NCBI GenBank assembly: GCA_900478215.1
Contig: LS483478.1
Span: 3,162,001-3,226,000 of the forward strand
Source of the DNA: Salmonella enterica subsp. houtenae serovar Houten
GTDB taxonomy: Bacteria; Pseudomonadota; Gammaproteobacteria; Enterobacterales; Enterobacteriaceae
Length of the DNA: 64,000 nucleotides
Direction of reading: 5' to 3'
Shown: positions 27,215 through 36,008 of the stretch, piece by piece
How the letters are laid out: every line of letters begins with the position of its first letter
How positions within the stretch are numbered: the first letter of the stretch is position 1
Position numbers and translations under genes: made by a program
Notes under the pieces: generated by a model
Databases searched by the model: none
What the model saw: the letters and a program-made list of their open reading frames with translations, nothing else
What the model was told of the DNA's origin: nothing

Positions 27215-27757
27215 TTAAATTGTTCCGCAAACCTTTTCAATCAATTCCGCCGGGAATTGCATTGACTGCATGATGTGTTCGACCATGCTGCATTTACGGC
27301 CGGTGTTGGTGTTGGTGATCACCCAGTACGGCGTGCCGGGAACGTGCTTAGGTTTAGTTTGATTCCCATTTTTCAGCAGCGTTTGTTCATCCGCCGCAAA
27401 ATAGACGCGCGTGCGACCATGCAACGACTCCGTCGCCTCCGCGAACGCGTGGTGATCCAGTGAATAGAGTGTAGTCAGAATCAGCATAAAGCGGTTGACC
27501 GCTTTTTTCTGCTCGGCATATTCGTCAGACAACAGCAGCTCACGCATCGCGCGAACTTTGTCTTTTACCGGATTGACCGGTTTCGCTTCTGCGACGGGTT
27601 GCGCCGCAGGTGCCCCTTTCGCCGCCGAAGCAGTTGACTGTGTCGTGGCGGAAAACTTCAACATACGCCGTAAAATGTCGGATGCGCTCTCGCCGATATG
27701 CTTGGTGTGGCTGGCAATATAGCTATAGAGTTCATCATCAACTTCAATCGTTTTCAT
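27215..27757 (-). CDS. seqA: replication initiation regulator SeqA
   Basis: SeqA binds hemimethylated GATC sites and sequesters oriC after initiation. The 180-residue protein has the oligomerisation domain at residues 1-35 (KTIEVDDELYSYIASHTKHI), a variable linker rich in Ala/Pro, and the DNA-binding domain ending RKCSMVEHIMQSMQFPAELI. ATG 27757 gives the family N-terminus; an upstream in-frame ATG adds 11 non-conserved residues. The linker differs in length from E. coli (180 versus 181 aa). It is divergent from ybfF. Confidence 0.96.
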   Translation of the reverse strand: MKTIEVDDELYSYIASHTKHIGESASDILRRMLKFSATTQSTASAAKGAPAAQPVAEAKPVNPVKDKVRAMRELLLSDEYAEQKKAVNRFMLILTTLYSLDHHAFAEATESLHGRTRVYFAADEQTLLKNGNQTKPKHVPGTPYWVITNTNTGRKCSMVEHIMQSMQFPAELIEKVCGTI

Positions 27758-27941
27758 CTTAATCCAGTGCGATGTCTTTGCTGAATACAAGTCATTGGGA
27801 TTATAGGAACAAATCCCAACAGCGGATAGCGTTAAGCCCGGCTGACAAAAAAACTCGGAGTAAACCTTAGAGGTTGCAGCCCAGTGGCAGAATGGTCAAC
27901 ATAATACCCTAACCCGACAGAGCGAAAAAAAGAACTTTGCC

Positions 27942-28712
27942 ATGAAATTAAATATCCGAGCGCAATCTGCACAAAACCTGCACAATAATTCCCCCATCGT
28001 TCTCGTTCATGGTCTGTTTGGCAGCCTGGACAACCTCGGCGTGCTGGCGCGCGATCTGGTGACCGATCACGACATTATTCAGGTCGATATGCGCAATCAT
28101 GGTTTATCGCCGCGCGATCCGGTCATGGATTATCCGGCAATGGCCCAGGATCTGCTGGATACGCTTGACGCGCAGCAAATTGAAAAAGCGACTTTTATTG
28201 GTCATTCCATGGGCGGAAAAGCGGTAATGGCGCTGACGGCGCTGGCGCCCGATCGCATCGATCGTCTGGTCGCGATTGATATCGCCCCCGTGGATTATCA
28301 CGTTCGTCGCCACGATCGCATTTTCGCGGCCATTAACGCCGTCAGCGAATCCGACGCGACATCCCGCCAACAGGCGGCAGGGATTATGCGCCGGCATCTC
28401 AACGAAGAAGGCGTGATCCAGTTTCTGTTAAAATCCTGGGCTGAAGGCGAATGGCGTTTTAATGTTCCGGTATTATGGGAGCAGTACCCGCATATCGTCG
28501 GCTGGGAAACCATTCCGCCCTGGGAACATCCGGCGCTGTTTATTCCCGGCGGTAACTCGCCGTACGTGACCGAAGCGTACCGCGACGCGCTGTTGGCGCA
28601 ATTCCCTTTGGCGCGCGCGCATGTGATCGCCGGCGCGGGCCACTGGGTACATGCCGAAAAACCAGAGGCGGTTCTGCGCGCCATCCGCCGTTATCTGCAG
28701 GATAAGCGCTAA
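27942..28712 (+). CDS. ybfF: alpha/beta-hydrolase esterase YbfF
   Basis: This 256-residue alpha/beta-hydrolase acts on short acyl esters and thioesters in vitro; its natural substrate is not settled. The oxyanion segment is VLVHGLFGSLDN, the nucleophile elbow GHSMGGKA (about Ser89), and the catalytic His is in GAGHWVHAEKP. It has no signal peptide. It is divergent from seqA and lies upstream of ybfE. Confidence 0.94.
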   Translation: MKLNIRAQSAQNLHNNSPIVLVHGLFGSLDNLGVLARDLVTDHDIIQVDMRNHGLSPRDPVMDYPAMAQDLLDTLDAQQIEKATFIGHSMGGKAVMALTALAPDRIDRLVAIDIAPVDYHVRRHDRIFAAINAVSESDATSRQQAAGIMRRHLNEEGVIQFLLKSWAEGEWRFNVPVLWEQYPHIVGWETIPPWEHPALFIPGGNSPYVTEAYRDALLAQFPLARAHVIAGAGHWVHAEKPEAVLRAIRRYLQDKR

Positions 28713-28728
28713 CTGATTAAAAACTCAT
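28713..28728 (+). promoter_or_regulatory. degenerate LexA-box-like site upstream of ybfE
   Basis: CTGATTAAAAACTCAT lies about 120 bases before ybfE, immediately after the ybfF stop. The E. coli ybfE gene is a reported LexA target with a CTG-N10-CAG site in this position (from memory). Here the right half-site reads CAT, so binding may be weakened or lost. Confidence 0.35.
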
Positions 28729-28845
28729 CGCCTGTGCGCGATTACGCGCGCGGGCGTTGGCGTCGCTTCCTTGCTGATGTATGATGGCGCGCTATCCATC
28801 CGGGCATAAGCCTGGCTGATTGTTTCCCCCGAAGTCACCAAAATC

Positions 28846-29139
28846 ATGGCCAAAGAACAAACGGACCGTACGACATTAGATCTGTTCGCGCACGAGCGTC
28901 GCCCGGGACGACCTAAAACGAATCCGCTTTCGCGCGATGAACAGTTACGCATCAATAAGCGTAACCAGTTAAAACGCGACAAAGTTCGTGGCCTCAAACG
29001 TGTCGAATTAAAACTCAACGCACAAGCGGTTGACGCGCTGAATGAGCTGGCCGAAGCGCGCAACATTAGCCGCAGCGAGCTCATTGAAGAGATATTAATG
29101 AAGCAGCTTATGGCGCTGCGCGGCCAGGGTTTAGTCTGA
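28846..29139 (+). CDS. ybfE: ribbon-helix-helix-like protein YbfE
   Basis: The 97-residue basic protein has a C-terminal segment (VELKLNAQAVDALNELAEAR then NISRSELIEEILMKQL) that fits a ribbon-helix-helix DNA-binding fold, after a very basic N-terminal arm. E. coli YbfE is described as LexA-regulated; its target is unknown. ATG 28846 gives the E. coli length. It lies between ybfF and fldA, all on the plus strand. Confidence 0.9.
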   Translation: MAKEQTDRTTLDLFAHERRPGRPKTNPLSRDEQLRINKRNQLKRDKVRGLKRVELKLNAQAVDALNELAEARNISRSELIEEILMKQLMALRGQGLV

Positions 29140-29289
29140 AAACAAGTTTTGTTTCATATTTCGTGTAGCAGAGCGTGCAGTCCCGCGTGATTGCTGTTTC
29201 CGCATATCTGCCTGTTCTGCTATGATTGCCCTTATCCGTGGGCAATTCGCCACCACCATTTCAATAAGTTTCAAGAGGTTATTTTACTC

Positions 29290-29820
29290 ATGGCAATCAC
29301 TGGCATCTTTTTCGGCAGCGACACCGGTAATACCGAAAATATCGCAAAAATGATTCAAAAACAGCTTGGTAAAGACGTTGCCGATGTGCATGACATTGCA
29401 AAAAGCAGTAAAGAAGACCTGGAAGGGTATGACATTCTGCTGCTGGGCATCCCAACCTGGTACTATGGCGAAGCGCAATGTGACTGGGATGACTTCTTCC
29501 CAACTCTCGAAGAGATTGACTTTAACGGTAAGCTGGTGGCGCTGTTTGGCTGTGGCGATCAGGAAGACTACGCGGAATACTTCTGTGATGCTCTGGGCAC
29601 TATTCGCGACATTATTGAACCGCGCGGCGCCACGATTGTGGGTCACTGGCCAACCGCAGGCTATCATTTTGAAGCCTCTAAGGGTCTGGCTGACGACGAT
29701 CATTTTGTCGGCCTGGCGATTGACGAAGACCGTCAGCCTGAACTGACCGCCGAGCGTGTTGAAAAATGGGTTAAGCAAATTTCGGCTGAACTACACCTCG
29801 ACGACATCCTCAACGCCTAA
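29290..29820 (+). CDS. fldA: flavodoxin 1
   Basis: FldA is an FMN electron carrier that supplies biotin synthase, MiaB-type radical SAM enzymes, methionine synthase and IspG/H. Its 176 residues match E. coli. The FMN phosphate loop is GSDTGNTE (about residue 10), and the isoalloxazine loops are PTWYYGEAQCDWDDF and GCGDQEDYAEYF. ATG 29290 follows AAGAGG. It lies upstream of fur, as in E. coli, with a hairpin between them. Confidence 0.97.
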   Translation: MAITGIFFGSDTGNTENIAKMIQKQLGKDVADVHDIAKSSKEDLEGYDILLLGIPTWYYGEAQCDWDDFFPTLEEIDFNGKLVALFGCGDQEDYAEYFCDALGTIRDIIEPRGATIVGHWPTAGYHFEASKGLADDDHFVGLAIDEDRQPELTAERVEKWVKQISAELHLDDILNA

Positions 29821-29824
29821 TCTT

Positions 29825-29854
29825 ATGCGGCGCAGTGTTATGCCTGCGCCGCAT
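29825..29854 (+). terminator. hairpin after fldA
   Basis: An 11-bp perfect stem (ATGCGGCGCAG / CTGCGCCGCAT) with an 8-base loop follows fldA by 4 bases. There is no T-run, so part of the transcription may continue into fur. Confidence 0.6.
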
Positions 29855-30019
29855 CAATAGACAAGACCAATCAAAATAATTGCTACAAATTTGTAACTTT
29901 CGCACCCATCCCTGTACAATGTCCGGGTGTAATCAGGTGGCGCCAGAATTTGCAGGCAAAACCACAGTTTTATTAACATCTGCGAGAGACTTGCGGTTTT
30001 CATTTCGGCATGGCAGTCC

Positions 30020-30038
30020 TATAATGATACGCATTATC
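30020..30038 (+). promoter_or_regulatory. Fur box in the fur promoter/leader
   Basis: TATAATGATACGCATTATC matches 16 of 19 positions of the Fur consensus GATAATGATAATCATTATC and is a near-palindrome. It indicates autoregulation of fur by Fe2+-Fur. It overlaps the start codon of the short leader ORF. Confidence 0.8.
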
Positions 30039-30074
30039 TTGAGTGCAATTTCTGTCACTTCTCTAATGAAGTGA
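30024..30074 (+). CDS. uof: uof-like leader ORF of fur, apparently shortened
   Basis: In E. coli a 28-codon leader ORF (uof) starts at this ATG, ends inside fur, and couples RyhB control to Fur synthesis. Here ATG 30024 opens a 16-codon frame (MIRIILSAISVTSLMK) that stops at 30074, 27 bases before fur. The conserved uof tail (NEVNRLATGQIPHD) is still present in another frame, ending at TGA 30107-30109 inside the fur start region, which suggests a small deletion near 30060. Whether coupling survives is uncertain. Confidence 0.45.
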   Translation: MIRIILSAISVTSLMK

Positions 30075-30101
30075 ATCGTTTAGCAACAGGACAGATTCCG
30101 C

Positions 30102-30554
30102 ATGACTGACAACAATACCGCATTAAAGAAGGCTGGCCTGAAAGTAACGCTTCCTCGTTTAAAAATTCTGGAAGTTCTTCAGGAACCAGATAACCATCAC
30201 GTCAGTGCGGAAGATTTATACAAACGCCTGATCGACATGGGTGAAGAAATCGGTCTGGCAACCGTGTACCGTGTGCTGAACCAGTTTGACGATGCCGGTA
30301 TCGTGACCCGCCATAATTTTGAAGGCGGTAAATCCGTTTTTGAACTGACGCAACAGCATCATCACGACCATCTTATCTGCCTTGACTGCGGAAAAGTGAT
30401 TGAATTTAGTGATGACTCTATTGAAGCGCGCCAGCGTGAAATTGCGGCGAAACACGGTATTCGTTTAACTAATCACAGCCTCTATCTTTATGGCCACTGC
30501 GCTGATGGCGACTGCCGCGAAGACGAGCACGCGCACGATGACGCGACTAAATAA
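30102..30554 (+). CDS. fur: ferric uptake regulator Fur
   Basis: Fur is the Fe2+-dependent repressor of iron acquisition genes. The 150-residue protein has the winged helix with recognition segment EIGLATVYRVLNQF, the metal region HHHDHLICLDCGKV (the two Cys of the structural zinc site begin here), and a His/Asp-rich end (ADGDCREDEHAHDDATK). ATG 30102 follows ACAGGACAG. A Fur box and a leader ORF precede it; a strong terminator follows. Confidence 0.98.
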   Translation: MTDNNTALKKAGLKVTLPRLKILEVLQEPDNHHVSAEDLYKRLIDMGEEIGLATVYRVLNQFDDAGIVTRHNFEGGKSVFELTQQHHHDHLICLDCGKVIEFSDDSIEARQREIAAKHGIRLTNHSLYLYGHCADGDCREDEHAHDDATK

Positions 30555-30571
30555 GTGTAAATCTTTCGAAG

Positions 30572-30596
30572 AGCCAACCGCCCGGTTGGCTTTTTT
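30572..30596 (+). terminator. terminator of fur
   Basis: A perfect 9-bp stem AGCCAACCG / CGGTTGGCT with a 2-base loop is followed by a T-run. Confidence 0.9.
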
Positions 30597-30668
30597 ATAT
30601 CCTCCTCTTTCCTGCCGCTTGATGTTGATTTAATGTAAAAAACGCTATCGCATCTCAGGAGAGCAGGA

Positions 30669-31595
30669 ATGGAGCTTCGCCAGTTACGCTATTTCGTGCG
30701 TATTATTGAAACCGGCAGTATGGGCAGCGCCGCACAGGATCTTGATATTGGCGTTTCAGCATTAAGTCAACAGATGTCCCGTCTGGAAAACGAGCTCGCC
30801 ATCCGTCTGTTGCAGCGCACCTCGCGCGGCGTAACGCCAACCAACGCCGGGCTGGCCTTTTATTCACAGGCGCAACTCGCCCTGCGTCATGCCGACGACG
30901 CGATTCTCGCTGCCAGAGAAGCGCGCCTTTCCGGTCATGTGAGCGTAGGAATGGCCCCCAGTACCGCCTCTATACTGGGTATACCGTTTCTCCATGCCAT
31001 GCAGGAAAACTATGCCGATGTCCGACTACATGTGGTGGAAAGCTTGTCCGGTAATCTGGAAAGAATGATCAATACCCGCCAGATTGATTTAGCCGTAGTC
31101 TTTCAAAAAGATAAAATCCTGCGCTGGAGCGCCAGACCGATCCTTGAAGAACAGCTTTTTCTGATTGGCTCCCATGCCCTGCTGGCGGCGCTTCCTGATA
31201 ACCCGATCACACCTGAACAACTGGCAGACATTCCGCTCATTATGCCAAGCCAGGGACACGGGCTGCGCGGCAGGCTGGACGCTGTCTGCCAGGAACATGC
31301 GCTTAACGTTGAGATCGTCGCGGAAATTGACGGCCTGGCGTTGTTGATGCGCGCCGTGCGCGACGGCCTTGGCGCCACGTTACAGCCCGGCGCGGCGATT
31401 TCTCATCTGGATAATGACACGCTACGCGTGATTGGCGTCCATAATCCGGTACTCAGCCGCCCCAATTTTTTAGTCAGCCTGTCAGATGATGAACTGACGC
31501 CCGCCGGCCTTGCCGCCAGAGTAGTCCTTACCAAAGTTATGCGTCAGTTAGTCGACGCCGGCGAATGGCCTGGCGCAACCCTTTACGCTTACTAA
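30669..31595 (+). CDS. tcuR: LysR-type regulator of tricarballylate use
   Basis: This 308-residue LysR-family regulator has an N-terminal helix-turn-helix (MGSAAQDLDIGVSALSQQMS) and a periplasmic-binding-like effector domain. It lies upstream of and in the same direction as tcuABC, where TcuR controls growth on tricarballylate in Salmonella. ATG 30669 follows CAGGAGAGCAGG. It resembles the Nac/Cbl-like short-chain LysR group in its opening MELRQLRYFVRIIETGSM. Confidence 0.92.
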   Translation: MELRQLRYFVRIIETGSMGSAAQDLDIGVSALSQQMSRLENELAIRLLQRTSRGVTPTNAGLAFYSQAQLALRHADDAILAAREARLSGHVSVGMAPSTASILGIPFLHAMQENYADVRLHVVESLSGNLERMINTRQIDLAVVFQKDKILRWSARPILEEQLFLIGSHALLAALPDNPITPEQLADIPLIMPSQGHGLRGRLDAVCQEHALNVEIVAEIDGLALLMRAVRDGLGATLQPGAAISHLDNDTLRVIGVHNPVLSRPNFLVSLSDDELTPAGLAARVVLTKVMRQLVDAGEWPGATLYAY

Positions 31596-31692
31596 ACCCC
31601 TGTTTAGCGCTACCTGATAGCGCGCCGCTTATTTGTTCGTATACATTTCAATTACAAATTTAACAAATAGTTAAATGGTACGGGAGCATAAG

Positions 31693-33096
31693 ATGGTTGA
31701 TGTACTGGTGATAGGCGGAGGCAATGCCGCATTATGCGCCGCCCTGACCGCACGGGAAGCGGGCGCATCGGTTCTGCTGCTGGAGGCTGCCCCGCGGGAA
31801 TGGCGCGGCGGAAATTCTCAGCACACACGAAACCTGCGCTGTATGCATGATGCGCCGCAGGATGTGCTGGTGGAAAGCTATCCTGAAGAGGAGTTCTGGC
31901 AGGATCTGTGGCGAGTCACCGACGGCAACACCAACGAAGCGCTGGCGCGGCTGGTCATTCGCACCTCTTCGCAATGCCGCGACTGGATGCGCAAACATGG
32001 CGTTAATTTTCAACCGCCGCTATCGGGGGCGCTCCATGTCGCACGCACCAATGCGTTTTTTATGGGCGGCGGAAAAGCGCTCGTCAATGCCTATTACCGT
32101 AGCGCCGAACGGCTGGGCGTGCAGATTCGCTATAACACGCCGGTTCACGCACTTGAACTTCATAACGGCGAATTCGTGGCAGCGCTGGCGGGCAACGAAC
32201 GTATTACCGCCAAAGCCTGCGTGTTAGCGGCTGGCGGTTTCGAATCAAACCGTGAATGGCTGCGGGAGGCCTGGGGAGAAAACGCCCGCGGCGAATGGCC
32301 CGCGGATAATTTTCTGATTCGCGGCACGCGTTTTAACCAGGGCGTATTGCTGAAATTTATGATGGATGCCGGCGCGGATATCATTGGCGATCCGTCCCAG
32401 TCGCACTGCGTAGCGATTGATGCCAGGGCGCCGCTGTACGACGGCGGTATTTGTACTCGCGTTGATTGTGTATCGCTGGGTATTGTCGTGAATCGCGACG
32501 CCGAACGTTTTTATGATGAAGGTGAAGATTTCTGGCCGAAACGTTACGCCATTTGGGGGCGTCTGGTTGCTCAACAGCCAGGACAAATTGGCTATTCGAT
32601 TATTGACAGCAAAGCCATCGGCCACTTTATGCCGCCGGTTTTTCCTGGCGCACAGGCCAATACGCTGGCTGAATTGGCCTGTCAGTTAGGGCTGGACGCG
32701 GAAAAATTTACCCATACCGTCATGCAGTATAACCAGTCCTGCCAACCCGGTCATTTTGATCATACCTTGCTTGATGACTGCGCCACTAAAAACCTGACGC
32801 CGGCGAAAACCCACTGGGCGCGCCCGCTTGATGCGCCGCCCTACTACGGTTATGCGCTGCGACCAGGCATCACATTTACCTATCTGGGCCTGAAAGTAAA
32901 TGAACGTGCCGCTGTGCATTTTGCCGGTCATCCAAGCCGCAACCTGTTCGTTGCCGGCGAGATGATGGCTGGAAATGTACTGGGCAAGGGGTATACCGCA
33001 GGCGTAGGCATGTCTATCGGCACAACCTTTGGCCGCATTGCGGGGATAGAAGCTGCCCGCGCGGCGCACAAGGAGGCGCATCATGAAACAGCTTGA
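31693..33096 (+). CDS. tcuA: tricarballylate dehydrogenase (FAD) TcuA
   Basis: TcuA oxidises tricarballylate to cis-aconitate, which enters the citric acid cycle. The protein (467 residues) has the FAD Rossmann motif VLVIGGGNAALCAALTARE at the N-terminus and the fumarate reductase-type segments GGGKALVNAYYRSAERLGV and, near the C-terminus, FVAGEMMAGNVLGKGYTAG. ATG 31693 has a good ribosome site (GGGAGC); an in-frame ATG 18 bases earlier has none. It overlaps tcuB by 14 bases. Confidence 0.95.
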   Translation: MVDVLVIGGGNAALCAALTAREAGASVLLLEAAPREWRGGNSQHTRNLRCMHDAPQDVLVESYPEEEFWQDLWRVTDGNTNEALARLVIRTSSQCRDWMRKHGVNFQPPLSGALHVARTNAFFMGGGKALVNAYYRSAERLGVQIRYNTPVHALELHNGEFVAALAGNERITAKACVLAAGGFESNREWLREAWGENARGEWPADNFLIRGTRFNQGVLLKFMMDAGADIIGDPSQSHCVAIDARAPLYDGGICTRVDCVSLGIVVNRDAERFYDEGEDFWPKRYAIWGRLVAQQPGQIGYSIIDSKAIGHFMPPVFPGAQANTLAELACQLGLDAEKFTHTVMQYNQSCQPGHFDHTLLDDCATKNLTPAKTHWARPLDAPPYYGYALRPGITFTYLGLKVNERAAVHFAGHPSRNLFVAGEMMAGNVLGKGYTAGVGMSIGTTFGRIAGIEAARAAHKEAHHETA

Positions 33097-34222
33097 AAAA
33101 CTAATCATTGAGGCCACCGTGCTTACCGAACCGGAAGCTGAGGTCGAACGCGTCATGCAAGTGTGTAACGCGTGTCGCTACTGCGAAGGTTTTTGTGCGG
33201 TATTTCCGGCGATGACCCAGCGACTCGAATTCGGTAAAGCCGATATTCATTATCTGGCGAATTTATGTCATAACTGCGGCGCCTGCCTGCACGCGTGTCA
33301 GTACGCGCCGCCCCATGAATTTGCCATTAACGTGCCGAAAGCGATGGCGCAAGCCCGCCTGGAGACGTATCAACAGTATGCCCAGCCCGCTGCTTTTGGC
33401 GCGTTATACCGTCGGGCGGGGATCACCGTCGCGCTGGCGCTGATAGTCGGTCTGACGCTCTTTTTATTACTGGCGATGGCGTTGAAAGGGTCGCTGATTC
33501 ATCCGCCGTTGGCCGGTGACTTCTATCAAATTTTTCCGCACAGCCTGCTGGCATGGATGTTTGGCTCAGTTTTTGTGCTGGCAATCGGTTTGCTTATGGT
33601 AGGCGTAATCCGCTTCTGGCGGGAGATCTCGCCGGGCGTACCGCGTTCGGCGGAGATTGCGGAAGCTTCGCACAATGCGTTAACGCTGAAATATCTCGAC
33701 GGCGGACACGGCAAAGGCTGTAACGAAGCGGACGATGCGTTCACGCTGCTGCGCCGTCGCTTTCATCACTTTACCTTTTACGGTTTTATGCTCTGTTTTG
33801 CCGCCACAGTCGTGGCGACGGGCTATCACTACGTCGCCGGTTGGGAAGCGCCCTACCCGTTTTTTAGCCTGCCGGTCATGCTTGGCACGCTGGGCGGTAT
33901 CGGTCTGCTTATCGGCCCGGCCGGGCTACTGTGGCTCAATCTGCGGCGGTCGCCGTTACATGGCGATGCGCGCCAGAAACCCATGGATCGCGGCTTTATT
34001 CTGCTCCTGTTCTTAACCAGTCTTACCGGGCTGGCGCTGCTGGCAGGCAGAGATACCAGCGGAATGGGCATACTGCTGGCGCTCCATTTAGGCGTGGTGA
34101 TGGCGCTCTTTCTCACCCTTCCCTACGGAAAATTCGCCCACGGATTTTTCCGCTGCGCGGCCTTACTCAAATGGGCAGTTGAGAAGCGACGCGGAAAACA
34201 TGCGGGGGATACAGACAACTGA
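33083..34222 (+). CDS. tcuB: TcuB, membrane iron-sulfur/heme electron acceptor for TcuA
   Basis: TcuB reoxidises the FADH2 of TcuA and passes electrons to the quinone pool. The 379-residue protein has two 4Fe-4S-type clusters in the N-terminal third (CNACRYCEGFCAVFP and CHNCGACLHACQYAPP), then about six membrane helices with candidate heme His residues (FHHFTFYGFM, TGYHYVAGW, LHLGVVMALF). It is translationally overlapped with tcuA and followed by tcuC. Confidence 0.95.
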   Translation: MKQLEKLIIEATVLTEPEAEVERVMQVCNACRYCEGFCAVFPAMTQRLEFGKADIHYLANLCHNCGACLHACQYAPPHEFAINVPKAMAQARLETYQQYAQPAAFGALYRRAGITVALALIVGLTLFLLLAMALKGSLIHPPLAGDFYQIFPHSLLAWMFGSVFVLAIGLLMVGVIRFWREISPGVPRSAEIAEASHNALTLKYLDGGHGKGCNEADDAFTLLRRRFHHFTFYGFMLCFAATVVATGYHYVAGWEAPYPFFSLPVMLGTLGGIGLLIGPAGLLWLNLRRSPLHGDARQKPMDRGFILLLFLTSLTGLALLAGRDTSGMGILLALHLGVVMALFLTLPYGKFAHGFFRCAALLKWAVEKRRGKHAGDTDN

Positions 34223-34273
34223 ACCCGCAGCATCTTACCCATAAAACAATAAAGACAGTGGAGAGCAAACCCT

Positions 34274-35578
34274 ATGGCACAACACACACCTGTAACATCG
34301 CGCGTCGGCACGTTCGGCGCAATTCTGCGCGTAACAAGCGGCAATTTTCTTGAACAGTTTGATTTTTTCTTGTTCGGATTTTACGCCACCTATATCGCCA
34401 GAACGTTTTTTCCGGCGGAAAGCGAATTTGCCTCATTAATGCTGACCTTTGCCGTCTTTGGCTCCGGTTTTTTAATGCGCCCTGTCGGCGCGATTGTGCT
34501 TGGCGCCTATATTGACAGAATCGGACGTCGTAAAGGGCTAATGGTGACACTGGCGATTATGGGCTGCGGTACGTTGCTCATCGCCCTCGTCCCCGGCTAC
34601 CAAACCATCGGCCTGGCAGCACCGGCGTTAGTGCTGCCAGGCCGGTTATTACAAGGATTTTCGGCAGGCGTGGAATTAGGCGGCGTCTCGGTCTATCTGT
34701 CCGAAATCGCAACGCCTGGCAATAAAGGGTTTTATACCAGCTGGCAATCCGCCAGTCAGCAGGTCGCGATCGTTGTTGCCGCGTTGATTGGTTATAGCCT
34801 GAATATCACGCTGGGACACGACGCGATATCGGAGTGGGGCTGGCGAATTCCGTTCTTTATCGGCTGTATGATCATTCCGCTGATCTTTGTTTTACGCCGT
34901 TCATTACAAGAAACAGAGGCGTTTTTACAACGCAAGCATCGCCCCGACACCAGGGAAATTTTTGCGACTATCGCCAAAAACTGGCGCATTATCACGGCCG
35001 GAACGCTACTGGTGGCGATGACCACCACAACGTTTTATTTTATCACCGTTTATACGCCGACCTATGGCAGAACCGTGCTTAATCTCAGCGCGCGGGACAG
35101 TTTGATCGTCACCATGCTGGTGGGCGTGTCCAATTTTATCTGGTTACCCATTGGCGGCGCGATTTCCGACCGGATTGGCCGTCGCACTGTGTTAATGGGC
35201 ATTACTTTGCTGGCGCTGATCACCACCTGGCCCGTCATGCAGTGGCTGACCGCCGCGCCCGACTTTACCCGCATGACGCTGGTACTGCTGTGGTTCTCTT
35301 TCTTTTTTGGCATGTATAACGGCGCAATGGTCGCGGCGTTAACCGAAGTGATGCCAGTCTATGTGCGTACCGTTGGTTTCTCGCTGGCCTTTAGCCTGGC
35401 GACGGCGATTTTTGGCGGCCTGACGCCGGCCATCTCTACCGCGCTGGTAAAGTTAACCGGCGACAAAAGCTCGCCCGGCTGGTGGCTGATGTGCGCGGCA
35501 TTATGTGGACTTGCCGCGACGGCGATGCTGTTTGTACGTCTGAGTCGCGGCTATATCGCGGCAGAAAATAAATCCTGA
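34274..35578 (+). CDS. tcuC: tricarballylate transporter TcuC (MFS)
   Basis: TcuC is a 434-residue major facilitator proton symporter of the citrate/alpha-ketoglutarate (MHS) group that imports tricarballylate. It has 12 hydrophobic segments, the opening NFLEQFDFFLFGFYATYIA, the loop 2-3 motif GAYIDRIGRRKGL and its repeat GGAISDRIGRRTVLMG. ATG 34274 lies 51 bases after tcuB, behind GTGGAGAGC. It is last in tcuRABC and convergent with chiQ. Confidence 0.95.
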   Translation: MAQHTPVTSRVGTFGAILRVTSGNFLEQFDFFLFGFYATYIARTFFPAESEFASLMLTFAVFGSGFLMRPVGAIVLGAYIDRIGRRKGLMVTLAIMGCGTLLIALVPGYQTIGLAAPALVLPGRLLQGFSAGVELGGVSVYLSEIATPGNKGFYTSWQSASQQVAIVVAALIGYSLNITLGHDAISEWGWRIPFFIGCMIIPLIFVLRRSLQETEAFLQRKHRPDTREIFATIAKNWRIITAGTLLVAMTTTTFYFITVYTPTYGRTVLNLSARDSLIVTMLVGVSNFIWLPIGGAISDRIGRRTVLMGITLLALITTWPVMQWLTAAPDFTRMTLVLLWFSFFFGMYNGAMVAALTEVMPVYVRTVGFSLAFSLATAIFGGLTPAISTALVKLTGDKSSPGWWLMCAALCGLAATAMLFVRLSRGYIAAENKS

Positions 35579-35626
35579 AAAAACCACGGGCGAAAAACAT
35601 TCCCCCGTGGGTGGCAAGGCAGGGTT

Positions 35627-35959
35627 TTATTGCGCGTTATTATGACTGCGAATTTCCTGCCAGACCTTATCGCAGTCAGCGTTGACCGCCTGATCGTTAC
35701 CCGTGCGCGTCGCCTGAATGCACTGCTGATAGTCCAGTACCCGCACGCTTTCTTCATTAGCAAATTGCTGATGGTGGCGGTCTTTTTTAAGGACATTCAG
35801 TACGCTTTGGCAGGCCTCTATCTTCTCAGGCGAGCCCTGCGCGGTATTGATACAGGCGCTGTACGCCTCTTTCAGGCGGCTATCTTCTTCCGGCGCGGGT
35901 GATGACGCGCAGGCCGCCAAACCGGCGGTCATGCTGGCGATGAGTAAAATTTTTTTCAT
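35627..35959 (-). CDS. chiQ: outer-membrane-type lipoprotein ChiQ
   Basis: The 110-residue protein (YbfN) begins with a lipoprotein signal (KKILLIASMTAGLAAC), with the lipid-modified Cys at about residue 17. The mature part is small, charged and Cys-containing (EKIEACQSVL, DYQQCIQATR, NADCDKVW). ATG 35959 gives the lipobox position; upstream codons are not conserved. It lies 49 bases after chiP in the chiPQ operon, induced by chitooligosaccharides. Its role is unknown. Confidence 0.92.
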   Translation of the reverse strand: MKKILLIASMTAGLAACASSPAPEEDSRLKEAYSACINTAQGSPEKIEACQSVLNVLKKDRHHQQFANEESVRVLDYQQCIQATRTGNDQAVNADCDKVWQEIRSHNNAQ

Positions 35960-36008
35960 AGGTCGTTCCTCAACAGCGCGGCAGACCTGCAGCCTGCCGC
36001 ATCGGACA

